Shown one piece after another: positions 6,897 through 14,684 of a stretch of DNA of 14,762 nucleotides. The DNA is from an uncultured bacterium (lineage in GTDB: Bacteria > Cyanobacteriota > Vampirovibrionia > Gastranaerophilales > Gastranaerophilaceae), in assembly GCA_900554095.1 (NCBI GenBank), contig USGC01000027.1, positions 1-14,762 of the forward strand. The letters are read 5' to 3'. The notes beneath the pieces are model-generated. The model was not told the origin of the DNA. It saw only the letters and a list, made by a program, of their open reading frames with translations, and did not search any database. How positions within the stretch are numbered: position 1 is the stretch's first letter; each line of letters starts with the position of its first letter. Made by a program: the position numbers and the translations under genes.

Positions 6897-9014
6897 TTAT
6901 TCTTTTTCTTTAAAAATTTCTTTGTAGTGTTCAAGCTTTTCTAAGAGTGGTTTATATTGTTCATGAAGCTCAGTGCGTTTTTGATTAACTTTATTTGTTT
7001 TATCTTTGTCATTTTTATCTAACGAATTTGCGTATGAAATTAGTTTTTTATCAATATTGGCTTTAACTGCTGTTATAAGTATTTCAGGTACGTTAAGAGC
7101 TGTCGGATTGTCGCTGGATAAGTTTTCAAAGTATTTATCAACGAAGTCCGGGGTAATTCTTTCATACCAATTCATGTCGCGTTTTGAGCCGCCTATGTTA
7201 TATACTACATCGTCTTCTGTAATCCCTAGTAAATCAGCAAAGGATACTTGTATTTTATTTTTTGTGAAAAGTTCTGCGAATTTTGCTTTTACTCGTTCTT
7301 TGTCTGCTTCTTGGCGCTCAAGACCTTTTTTATCTATATAAATAATTTCCCCTTTATCATTTTTAAGAAATTCTCCGGTATTTTCATCTATTGCCGCCTT
7401 TTTATCTGAAATTTTTTCGCAGAATTCTTTGCTTTCCTGACTGCGGGTTTCGTTATCTTGGTGTAGATATCCGGCTAAAAAGAGCGGATTCCAAGCTTTA
7501 TCATTACGTCTCCAGCCGCCGTCCTGATCAAGCATGTGTAGAGCCGGCACGTCATCGTGTGAACCTACAATGTACCAGTGTCCGGTGCCCGCAAATTCTC
7601 CAAAACGATAATTTGTTATAATCTTAGGCAGGTTGTACTGTTTGTTATAAACTTCATTAAAGATAGCTGTGTCATGTCCCATATCTTCCCACATAGGATC
7701 GTGAATATCTAAGCCGTTTTCTTGTATGACCGGAATTAAAATTTTTGATAAAATATTACGATAGCTTCCGTAATCATCAAGCTTTTTGCCGTCATTACTG
7801 TTTATATACCCCAGGTGTGCACCTTCCAGCTTATCTTTTATCAATTTGTTGTTTGAATCGTATATAATTGTAGACGGTTTGTAAATATATGGGTCTATTA
7901 ATCCTAATGCGTGGTCTATTCTTGTTGTTTCACAAAACTCAAGGGCATGCTGAAATTTTTCGCGCAAAAATTGTCCCCCCAGGTTTAGTTCATCTCCTGC
8001 AAAGAGCATTCTTGGATTTATAACCGGAATATCCCAAATTTGATGAGGCTTACCCGGATCTCCTTCAAAAGCTCCCATCCTATAATCATCTAAAAATGCT
8101 TTCCGATAACGCCATTCATCACAATGTGAACACCCGACCAAGATGTCTGATGAATATTTAAATCCGTATTTGTCGCGAAAATCTTTGTTTTCTTTAATTT
8201 GTTTTGTAGTTAAAAATTGTTCAAATTGATATTCTTCTATTGCGTTTTTGTAGGTGTCTTTGATATCTTTATAACGAATTTTGGCTTTGGCATCATTGTC
8301 CCGTAATCCTGTTATAAGCCATTCGTCGGTGTCATTATCCCACTTCCTGAAATCTTCTGTTCCATGAAGTGCGGAAAGTATTTTGAAAACGGCTTCTTCT
8401 TCTGTTCTTTGCTTGTGGTTATTTTTTTCTAAATATTCGTTAAATTCTTTGTTGAGTTTGATTGCTTGCGGCTGGTTTTTTGATAATTTTATTTTGAAAT
8501 TTTTGTAAGCTTCGTTCAAAGCAATATAATAAGTTCTTTTTGCTTCATCAAAATCAGTGAAAGTGTAATTTTCATCAGTTGTTTCAAGGGGTGATGTTAC
8601 GGCTTCATAAGTATCTTTGGATAAAATATTACCGTATTCTTCTTCAGTAAGCGGTTTTAGATCGATAAATAGGGGATTTTCGTTGAGCGCGAATGCTTCA
8701 TATGGAGAAATACTTTTTTGCTGTAACTTTCCGGTTGGACCAAGCTGCACTCCGTTAAAGCCTAAAAGCATCAAAAATTTTGTATATTCTTCAGCGCCTT
8801 TTCCATAAGGAGAACCTATGTGTGTATCCCTTTGGGCAGCCGGAAAAACTGAGCCATGTGTAATTACGAAACGTTCTTTTACTCCGGCAGCTTCAAAGCC
8901 TTCTTTCAATGTCTGCTGTAAATCTGCTTCTTCTTCCTTTTTAGGTTTTCTTCCGAAATTAAGGTTGTACGAAGGATTATAATTTATTTTGTTTTTGATT
9001 TGTGTTATGCGCAT
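6897..9014 (-). CDS. malQ: Divergent 4-alpha-glucanotransferase (GH77, amylomaltase/MalQ-like)
   Basis: Transfers alpha-1,4-glucan segments between maltooligosaccharides or starch/glycogen chains. All three GH77 catalytic residues are visible: nucleophile D367 in RIDH, acid/base E443 in WEDMG, and transition-state aspartate D487 in GSHDD. Family landmarks include GSPYGKG (68-74), LGPTG (91-95), SPYEAFALNENPLFID (103-118) and the C-terminal block DLLGI...VYNIGGS..D.NWYER (594-619). At 705 residues it is longer than the common 500-residue amylomaltase, with helical inserts at about 125-290 and a charged coiled tail after 650. The first 25 residues lie outside the enzyme fold and end in N19-F-G21, like the N-terminal tag on unrelated small proteins here. 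The Shine-Dalgarno is poor (AAAAGAG almost touching ATG), but the next Met is at 82, inside the fold. It is the last of five co-directional genes, 32 bp after the FHIPEP-domain gene. Disproportionating activity is likely; exact substrate is not readable. Confidence 0.88.
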   Translation of the reverse strand: MRITQIKNKINYNPSYNLNFGRKPKKEEEADLQQTLKEGFEAAGVKERFVITHGSVFPAAQRDTHIGSPYGKGAEEYTKFLMLLGFNGVQLGPTGKLQQKSISPYEAFALNENPLFIDLKPLTEEEYGNILSKDTYEAVTSPLETTDENYTFTDFDEAKRTYYIALNEAYKNFKIKLSKNQPQAIKLNKEFNEYLEKNNHKQRTEEEAVFKILSALHGTEDFRKWDNDTDEWLITGLRDNDAKAKIRYKDIKDTYKNAIEEYQFEQFLTTKQIKENKDFRDKYGFKYSSDILVGCSHCDEWRYRKAFLDDYRMGAFEGDPGKPHQIWDIPVINPRMLFAGDELNLGGQFLREKFQHALEFCETTRIDHALGLIDPYIYKPSTIIYDSNNKLIKDKLEGAHLGYINSNDGKKLDDYGSYRNILSKILIPVIQENGLDIHDPMWEDMGHDTAIFNEVYNKQYNLPKIITNYRFGEFAGTGHWYIVGSHDDVPALHMLDQDGGWRRNDKAWNPLFLAGYLHQDNETRSQESKEFCEKISDKKAAIDENTGEFLKNDKGEIIYIDKKGLERQEADKERVKAKFAELFTKNKIQVSFADLLGITEDDVVYNIGGSKRDMNWYERITPDFVDKYFENLSSDNPTALNVPEILITAVKANIDKKLISYANSLDKNDKDKTNKVNQKRTELHEQYKPLLEKLEHYKEIFKEKE

Positions 9015-9046
9015 GCTCTTTTAAAAACCGTGAAAAAATTTTTTTG

Positions 9047-10525
9047 CTATATATTGGCTATGACTTCTATTGGATAATTGCAGCCAATTTCTTCACGTGA
9101 AAGTACTGTTATTTTGTTTAGATAGTTTGAAAGCAGTGTAAAGAAAAGATGTCTGCACTCCAGCGGTACTAAAAGTTTTGGATGATTAATACCAAGTTTT
9201 TGGGCTTTTTCTGAAATTTTTTCAGCTAATTTTTCTGCTGTGTCGCTGTCTATTTTTACTACAAAATCGTCCTCGCCTTCTTCAAAACTTGGCAGGATTG
9301 CATTGAGTGTTTTTTCTGTAATTTCAAATACTGAAATTGTTCCGTCGGCATTAATGTAATTTTTGCATATGCGCCTTGAAATTGCCAGGCGGATTTTTTT
9401 CAAAAGATCTGATTTCACGGAATCTTCTGCGTAGTCGTTCATTTTTTCAAAAAGATAAGTTATATCTTTTACGGATACTTCTTCACGGATTAGGCTTGTT
9501 AATATAAATCTTAAGTCTGACATTGATATGTAATCCGGTATTAAATTTTCAACCAGAAAATCGTTTTTTTCGCTAACTATACCAATGTATTTTTCCACTT
9601 CACTGTAATCCAGTAAATCATCAACATATTTTATTGAGATAAATTCCAGAGCTTTTGCGATGTATTCTGCGCCCGAAATGCCCTTTTCCCAGAAGTCTTT
9701 AGTTTTTGTTTTTTCAATCCATATAACATCGCGGCCTGTGATTTGGTCTGTGTCTGTTATGGAGTTTTTAGGCTTTTTATCAAAGTGGATTTCGTCCTCG
9801 TAGAACATCTGGTAGTTAGGATAAATAAGTGCTTTAAACACTTCTTGTGCGCGAATTTTTATGCAGAATTCATATGGATTTAAGGATTCATCGTCTGTAA
9901 ATAGAATTTTGGGTATTACATAACCGAGTTCTTCTGTTAATTTCAGTCTGACTTTTACGGTTTCGGCAACGAGCGCTTCGCTTGCAAAATCAGATTCTGT
10001 TCCTACTGAATCAAGAAGTTCGCAGCTTAAATGTATTGAAAGTTTTTCTTCTGACAATTTTGAATACATTACATCCGGTGATGTTGCTTGTGCAAGTTTT
10101 TGTTTTAATTCTTCGAGTTCTTTCAGGTTTGCTGAAATCTTGTCATTCAGTTTTTTGCGGCCGACTGACGCCGGGGCTTCTTTTTCAAGTTCCTTTTTTA
10201 TTTTAGTAATTTTTGCCTGCTGAGTGCGGATTTTTGATTGAATATCCAGGCAGTTCTCATATGGTGAAAGTTTTGGAGAAAGCATTTTTTCCATTTGGCT
10301 TTTGAATGACGAAATATTTATAATATCAGAAGAAACATTTTCATTTTCAGCTTTGGCCTCTGTCATAAAAATGCAATTAAATTTGAAACCGTCATCTGTT
10401 TCAACTTCGTTCATAGTGTATAATTCCCAGCCATTCATTGACATTTCATTCAATAAATTTTGGAGTTCTTGCATATTATCACTTGCACAAGTTTTTATAA
10501 TATATTGCATTTTTTTATTAAACAT
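9047..10525 (-). CDS. Soluble FHIPEP (FlhA/SctV cytoplasmic domain) protein with DUF4177-like N-terminus
   Basis: A 492-residue cytoplasmic protein. Residues 6-56 resemble the small DUF4177 domain (aromatic strand, helix, then GWELY and a closing strand). Residues about 91-146 are a Lys/Glu/Leu-rich coiled coil. From about 150 to the end the sequence follows the cytoplasmic domain of FlhA/LcrD, the nonameric export gate of flagellar and type III secretion systems: V-x-L-x-L-T-E-E-L-G-Y-V-I-P (191-205), N-P-Y-E-F-x-I-K-I (216-224), the LxRExVSxxDI-like block SLIREEVSVKDI (344-355), RRICKNY (384-390) and the last subdomain HPKLLVPLECRHLFF...ITVLSREEI (448-480). The roughly 300-residue membrane half of FlhA is absent, and no flagellar or secretion gene lies nearby. 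AGGAG 7 nt before ATG supports this start; the gene begins 3 bp after udp, so coupling is likely. Function unknown: a ring scaffold or chaperone-cargo binding protein is possible (inference). Confidence 0.82.
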   Translation of the reverse strand: MFNKKMQYIIKTCASDNMQELQNLLNEMSMNGWELYTMNEVETDDGFKFNCIFMTEAKAENENVSSDIINISSFKSQMEKMLSPKLSPYENCLDIQSKIRTQQAKITKIKKELEKEAPASVGRKKLNDKISANLKELEELKQKLAQATSPDVMYSKLSEEKLSIHLSCELLDSVGTESDFASEALVAETVKVRLKLTEELGYVIPKILFTDDESLNPYEFCIKIRAQEVFKALIYPNYQMFYEDEIHFDKKPKNSITDTDQITGRDVIWIEKTKTKDFWEKGISGAEYIAKALEFISIKYVDDLLDYSEVEKYIGIVSEKNDFLVENLIPDYISMSDLRFILTSLIREEVSVKDITYLFEKMNDYAEDSVKSDLLKKIRLAISRRICKNYINADGTISVFEITEKTLNAILPSFEEGEDDFVVKIDSDTAEKLAEKISEKAQKLGINHPKLLVPLECRHLFFTLLSNYLNKITVLSREEIGCNYPIEVIANI

Positions 10526-10528
10526 TTT

Positions 10529-11305
10529 TTACTCCTGATTTTTGTCGTTTTCTATGAGAATTTTTAGTGCTTCAACGGCTGTTTTGATGGCTTTTTCTGT
10601 GTCATGAACGACCGGATTTTCAAGCCCTTGCTTTTCGCGCTCCTGGTTTGCTACTGTTAAAAAGACTGAGCCGGCGCGGACTTTCAATGTACTTGCGCAG
10701 ATAAAAAGTGCTGCAGATTCCATCTCAGACGCAAGGCAGCCAAGACGTTTAAAGGCTTCCCATTTGTTCAAAAGCTCGTAGCTTACAGGCATTTTTTCTG
10801 GTGAATGCTGTCCGTAAAACGAATCTTTGCACTGGACAACGCCTATGTGAGAAGTGTAGTTTAAAGTTTTTGCCGCTTTAGCAAGAGCATTTATAATATC
10901 GATATTTGCAACCGCCGGATATTCAATTGGCGCGTATTCACGGGTTGTGCCTTCCATGCGGACAGCACCGGTTGCAATTACAATATCTCCGCCTTTTACA
11001 TCAATGTCTATCCCGCCGCAGGTTCCCACACGAATGAACGTCCGTGCACCGACTTTTACAAGTTCTTCTATTGCAATCGACGCAGAAGGCCCGCCTATGC
11101 CTGTCGATGTTACGGAAACCTTTTCACCGTTCAAGTAGCCAGTATAAGTTGTGTATTCTCTTTTATCGGCTATTAATTTTGCGTCATCAAAGTACTTTGC
11201 TATTTTTTCACAGCGTTTAGGGTCTCCCGGTAAAATTACATATTTACCAGCATCGCCTTCTTTCAAGCCGATGTGATACTGTTCTCCATTATCGGAATAT
11301 TTCAT
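10529..11305 (-). CDS. udp: Uridine phosphorylase
   Basis: Cleaves uridine with phosphate to uracil and ribose-1-phosphate in nucleoside salvage. The 258-residue protein matches the NP-I phosphorylase fold throughout. Phosphate-site candidates are GDPKR (27-31), R49 in KREYTTY and R92 in FIRVGTCG. STGIGGPSASIAIEE (67-81) is the family signature, and EMES (194-197) is the ribose-binding motif with its catalytic-site glutamates. Q166 in SFYGQ matches the uracil-contacting glutamine of E. coli Udp, but the arginine two residues later is Ser here, followed by P-E-K, a variant I associate with other bacterial uridine phosphorylases. A related nucleoside phosphorylase specificity is therefore possible. 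The start follows AAAGGAC. It lies 17 bp after the skp-like gene and 3 bp before the FHIPEP gene, inside the bamA-headed cluster. Confidence 0.88.
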   Translation of the reverse strand: MKYSDNGEQYHIGLKEGDAGKYVILPGDPKRCEKIAKYFDDAKLIADKREYTTYTGYLNGEKVSVTSTGIGGPSASIAIEELVKVGARTFIRVGTCGGIDIDVKGGDIVIATGAVRMEGTTREYAPIEYPAVANIDIINALAKAAKTLNYTSHIGVVQCKDSFYGQHSPEKMPVSYELLNKWEAFKRLGCLASEMESAALFICASTLKVRAGSVFLTVANQEREKQGLENPVVHDTEKAIKTAVEALKILIENDKNQE

Positions 11306-11322
11306 TACTGTCCTTTCAGATA

Positions 11323-11775
11323 CTAAAAGCTGCCGCTTTTTAATTTTTGGATAACTAAATCAGAAATGTCAACGCCGCCTACAAAGATTACTCTGAAATC
11401 AATTACAGCATCAAGTTTTTGTTCTACAAGCACCTGTTTTGTTGCGGCTTGAATTTTGTTATAAACTTGTTCTTCTTTTTGTGTTTTTAATCTCAAAAAT
11501 GCCTCTTGTTTTGCGTTGAATTCTTTTGCCGTTGCATCTTCAAAGTTTTGTTTTTTTAATGGTGTGTCAAGGGCTTTATACTGTTTTTCTTTATCTACCA
11601 TGTACTGTTGTAATTCAAGTCCTTTTGCATCAACTTCTTTAATCGCCTGTTGTGCAAACGGGAAGTTTTCCTGAACTTTTTGGTAGTTAATGTATCCTAT
11701 ACCGCCTGCAAATGCGGGGGTATTCCATACTAAAAGACCTAAGAATAAGAATATTGCTCCTAATTTAAATTTCAT
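11323..11775 (-). CDS. skp: OmpH/Skp-family periplasmic chaperone
   Basis: A periplasmic holdase that escorts unfolded outer-membrane proteins to the BAM complex. The 150-residue precursor has a classical signal peptide (K2/K4, hydrophobic core 6-17, cleavage likely after A21-F-A23). The mature start G-x-I-G-Y-I-N-Y-x-K-V is the first strand typical of OmpH proteins. A long Lys/Gln/Glu-rich coiled coil (about 45-120) forms the tentacles, and A-V-I-D-F (about 123-127) and D-I-S-D-L-V (about 135-140) complete the trimerisation body. Its length is normal for the family. An AGGAGGT Shine-Dalgarno lies three bases before ATG, the strongest in the window. It follows the bamA-like gene by 22 bp, the classic bamA-skp order. 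Confidence 0.88.
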   Translation of the reverse strand: MKFKLGAIFLFLGLLVWNTPAFAGGIGYINYQKVQENFPFAQQAIKEVDAKGLELQQYMVDKEKQYKALDTPLKKQNFEDATAKEFNAKQEAFLRLKTQKEEQVYNKIQAATKQVLVEQKLDAVIDFRVIFVGGVDISDLVIQKLKSGSF

Positions 11776-11797
11776 ATTACCTCCTGTAATTTTATTT

Positions 11798-13753
11798 TTA
11801 ATACAATAAATCGCCTACGCCGAATGTGAAGTATCCGCCTTGGTTGCCGTTGTCGCCGGGGTTGGTGAACGGAATACCGTAATCAACTGACAGAGGGCCC
11901 ATTCCCGGAATATACAGTTTTAAACCAACACCGGCTGATATTGCATGAAGCGGTCTGTCATATATTGTGTTTGTAACTGTCGGGTTAAATATTTTACCTG
12001 CATCAACCCATGCTGTCAATCTTATGTTATCAAGGAATTTGACTTTTCTTGCAAGTCTTGTTCTATCCAAAAACGGGATTGGTGTTGCAAATTCTACTGA
12101 ACCCATAATGAACGCATCGCCTGTACCTACACCGCTCATCTTGAAACCGCGGATTGTATAAGGGCCGCCAAGTCTATACATCATAACTTCAGGCATATTG
12201 TCGCCGTGAATTTTACCGCCGCCTTTTGCCATGAATGAAAGTGATGATTTTTTACCGACCGGAATGTACTGTTTGATAGATCCGCTGAGTTTTCCGTGGG
12301 TTTTGTCAAAATCAAGAAGTCCGAGTTCCTCATCAAATCTTAAGCTTGCTAATGTACCTTTTCTTGTAACGGTTCCGCCCTCTCTGGTATCGTAGATTAA
12401 GGCCGGACTTAACGACATGAACAACCCGCCGTCAAGTTGTTTTGCACGTTCTGATATCGGAATATTATATTTTTGATATAGGCTTGCGATTTTGTTAAAG
12501 TCGCCTTCTCTTACGTCAATATGTTCAACGCCGAGAGAGAATGTTGATGTAAGATGTTTATTTACTTTTGACATTCTGTGCGCAACTGTCATTTCGCCGC
12601 CAAATCTTCTTTCAATTGCAAGAGGAACCTGGTATGAACCGAAATCACGGAAGAATAATTTACTCATTAAGGACGTATCTGCGTTGAAAAAATACGGTTC
12701 AAAGAAACTCAATTCCACTTGCATATTCATGCGGCGTTTGATAGAAGCATCGTTAAGGATTACACCGGAACCAACAAGTCCGTTTAATGAAACTCTCTGA
12801 CCGCGTCCGCGGAAGTTGTTATCTGCTATGCCGACAGACCCGAAAACCCCTGTTACAGAGTCAAGACCGCCGCCAATTGATACAGAAGCAGTTCTTTGTT
12901 CTTGTACGTTAATTGTGATATCGTAAGCATCCGGAATGTCCGGGCAGGGGGTAATTTCGCGTGTTACATCCTTGAACGCTTGTGAGGCATACAATCTGAC
13001 AATATCTTCTTTTAGAAGGTTTTCATTATAAACCATTCCCGGTTCTGAAAGTACGTTTCTTTCAACAACAAAATCTTTTGTTTTTTCGTTGCCGGCAATC
13101 AGTATTTTATTAATTGTGCCTTCTTTTAAAGTTATATTAATTGTTCCGTCAGGATCGTCCGTTACTGAATCAACCCGGGCAAGGATGTAGCCTTTTGACG
13201 CGTAGCATTGTTGAATTTTCGCAATTGCTTCATTAAGTTCTGATATGTTTTGCGGCTTGCCTTTCATGTCAATTAAAAATGCAAGGATTTCTTCGGTCGG
13301 AACAACTGTATTGCCTTCTATTGTAAAATCTGTAACAGGGGCATTTTCTTCAAGAATGATTTTTAAAGTAATAGTTCCGTCAGGATTGTTGACCGGAATT
13401 GCGCGCATCTTTTCACTGAAAAAGCCCAGGTTATAAATGTTTTTCAAATCTTCCTGAACAACTTTTCGGTCATAAAGGTCGCCTTTTTTCAATTTGATTT
13501 GTGTAAGGACTGTATCAGGGTTAATTACGTTTGTGCCGTGCACTTCAATACTTTTAATATATTTACCGTTTGAGTTGGTTCTTGCAACAGCAGGCTTTTC
13601 GCTCGTATTTGCCGGCGAAGATGACGCATCTTCCATTGTGTAATCCGCGCCTTTGTCTCCCCATATATTATCTTCTCCAAAGCTCGATAACGGACATACC
13701 AGTATCAATGAAAGGGTTAATATTAGTTTATATATTTTATTGTGTGGTTTCAA
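11798..13753 (-). CDS. bamA: Omp85/BamA-family outer-membrane protein assembly factor
   Basis: Inserts beta-barrel proteins into the outer membrane. The 651-residue precursor has an N-terminal signal peptide (core about 8-20, cleavage near S24-F-G26), a low-complexity linker (about 27-62), three POTRA domains (about 65-136, 138-212 and 213-286) and a 16-strand-type barrel (about 290-651). The barrel carries the family lock motif I-R-G-F (534-537) preceded by YRLGGPY, and the F-R-G-R-G-Q block (314-319) usual at the barrel start. Three POTRAs match cyanobacterial Omp85 rather than five-POTRA proteobacterial BamA. The last residue is Tyr (DLLY) rather than the frequent Phe/Trp. The start is TTG, chosen because the signal peptide begins there, AAGGA lies about 12 nt upstream and no in-frame ATG occurs before residue 40. 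It is the first gene of the cluster down to 6897. TamA-like function cannot be fully excluded, but the adjacent skp favours BamA. Confidence 0.92.
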   Translation of the reverse strand: MKPHNKIYKLILTLSLILVCPLSSFGEDNIWGDKGADYTMEDASSSPANTSEKPAVARTNSNGKYIKSIEVHGTNVINPDTVLTQIKLKKGDLYDRKVVQEDLKNIYNLGFFSEKMRAIPVNNPDGTITLKIILEENAPVTDFTIEGNTVVPTEEILAFLIDMKGKPQNISELNEAIAKIQQCYASKGYILARVDSVTDDPDGTINITLKEGTINKILIAGNEKTKDFVVERNVLSEPGMVYNENLLKEDIVRLYASQAFKDVTREITPCPDIPDAYDITINVQEQRTASVSIGGGLDSVTGVFGSVGIADNNFRGRGQRVSLNGLVGSGVILNDASIKRRMNMQVELSFFEPYFFNADTSLMSKLFFRDFGSYQVPLAIERRFGGEMTVAHRMSKVNKHLTSTFSLGVEHIDVREGDFNKIASLYQKYNIPISERAKQLDGGLFMSLSPALIYDTREGGTVTRKGTLASLRFDEELGLLDFDKTHGKLSGSIKQYIPVGKKSSLSFMAKGGGKIHGDNMPEVMMYRLGGPYTIRGFKMSGVGTGDAFIMGSVEFATPIPFLDRTRLARKVKFLDNIRLTAWVDAGKIFNPTVTNTIYDRPLHAISAGVGLKLYIPGMGPLSVDYGIPFTNPGDNGNQGGYFTFGVGDLLY

Positions 13754-13791
13754 AAAAGATTGGTCCTTAACACTTCTTCTATTCTATAAAT

Positions 13792-13800
13792 ATTATATCA
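13792..13800 (-). promoter_or_regulatory. Extended -10 promoter for the bamA-headed cluster
   Basis: On the minus strand, TGA followed by consensus TATAAT (-10 at 13792-13797) makes an extended -10. The 17-bp-upstream hexamer is T-rich and only partly like a -35. Transcription would start near 13785, giving a leader of about 32 nt before the TTG at 13753, including its AAGGA ribosome binding site. Confidence 0.55.
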
Positions 13801-13848
13801 TAAATTTTAAAAAGTAAAAAACTTAATATTTATATACGAAACATTTGT

Positions 13849-14661
13849 TTATATGTCTGTAACTTGCTTGTACACGTCGTTTTTGCTCACGTTGTAAAGC
13901 TCTGATAATATAGTTGAAATATCTTTGGCTGTAAAATTTTTTTTCTTTAATATTTTAATTTTTTCGCTGATGTCAATATTGTCGTCTGAAACATTGTCTG
14001 TGTATACCATTGCAACGATTTCGCCTTTGAGCATGTTTTCGCTAAAATGCTTAATGATATTTTCTGCCGTATCAATAATTATTTCTTCAAAAACTTTTGT
14101 AAGTTCTCTACCTACAGCTGTTTTTGGGTTGCTGCGAACTTGTTTAATTGTCTCAAGCGTTGCAAGAAGCCTGTTCGGAGATTCATAGAAAACAATGTTT
14201 GTTGATTTGTACTTTGTTAAAATTTTTTCAATTTGAGATTTTGTTTTTGGCAAAAAGCCTGCAAAGTAGAAATCTTCAGTCTCGCGGGGCACCTGTGAAA
14301 GAAACGTTGCTATTGCATTGGCTCCCGGCAATGATGTAACTCTTATATTGTTTTTCTTCAATTCCTCAACAAGAATTGAGCCGGGGTCGCAGATTAAGGG
14401 TGTGCCTGCATCTGATACTATTGCCATTGTTTTCCCTGCTTGAAGATGGCTTAAAAATTGTGCCACGCGTTCTTTTTCATTGAATTTGTGGTATGAAATA
14501 CATTTTGTTTTAATATCATAATGATTCAAAAGTTTTTGCGTAACACGCATGTCTTCTGCTGCGATAAGGTCGACAGTTTTTAAAACTTCAATCGCTCTTA
14601 AAGTTATGTCGCCAAGATTTCCAATGGGCGTTGGTACAATATAAAAGTCATAGTCTTTCAT
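13849..14661 (-). CDS. rsmI: 16S rRNA (cytidine-2'-O-)-methyltransferase RsmI
   Basis: Methylates the 2'-hydroxyl of a conserved cytidine (C1402 in E. coli numbering) in the 16S rRNA decoding centre, using SAM. The 270-residue length is typical. Tetrapyrrole-methylase-fold motifs are all present: PTPIGNLGDITLRA (10-23), AAEDMR (34-39), SDAGTPLICDPG (83-94), LPGANA (111-116), the FAGFLP block (133-138), FYESPNRL (158-165) and GRELTKVFEE (184-193). A small C-terminal helical domain with N-F-T-A-K-D-I (242-248) completes the protein. There is no Shine-Dalgarno: a poly-T hexamer separates an extended -10 from the ATG, so a leaderless transcript is possible. Its stop is 95 bp from the bamA-like start, with that gene's promoter between, so they are probably separate units. 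Confidence 0.93.
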   Translation of the reverse strand: MKDYDFYIVPTPIGNLGDITLRAIEVLKTVDLIAAEDMRVTQKLLNHYDIKTKCISYHKFNEKERVAQFLSHLQAGKTMAIVSDAGTPLICDPGSILVEELKKNNIRVTSLPGANAIATFLSQVPRETEDFYFAGFLPKTKSQIEKILTKYKSTNIVFYESPNRLLATLETIKQVRSNPKTAVGRELTKVFEEIIIDTAENIIKHFSENMLKGEIVAMVYTDNVSDDNIDISEKIKILKKKNFTAKDISTILSELYNVSKNDVYKQVTDI

Positions 14662-14667
14662 AAAAAA

Positions 14668-14676
14668 ATTCTAGCA
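14668..14676 (-). promoter_or_regulatory. Extended -10 close to the rsmI start, possible leaderless promoter
   Basis: On the minus strand, TGC followed by TAGAAT (-10 at 14668-14673) lies six bases before the rsmI ATG. No -35 is recognisable. Transcription would begin at the start codon. It overlaps the short spacer after the upstream partial gene, so read-through from that gene is also possible. Confidence 0.35.
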
Positions 14677-14684
14677 CAAAAATT

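Noticed and set aside
9015..9046. A-run/T-run palindrome between the FHIPEP and GH77 genes as a terminator
   Set aside because: It has no GC-containing stem, and the genes are co-directional with short spacing; it looks like AT-rich spacer.
13692..13697. Possible lipobox cysteine (C20) in the BamA signal peptide
   Set aside because: The residues before the cysteine are I-L-V, which does not fit the small-residue rule at -1; cleavage by signal peptidase I after SFG fits better.
13754..13848. Terminator after rsmI
   Set aside because: Only a 4-5 bp AAAC/GTTT stem overlapping the stop codon was found; too weak to call.
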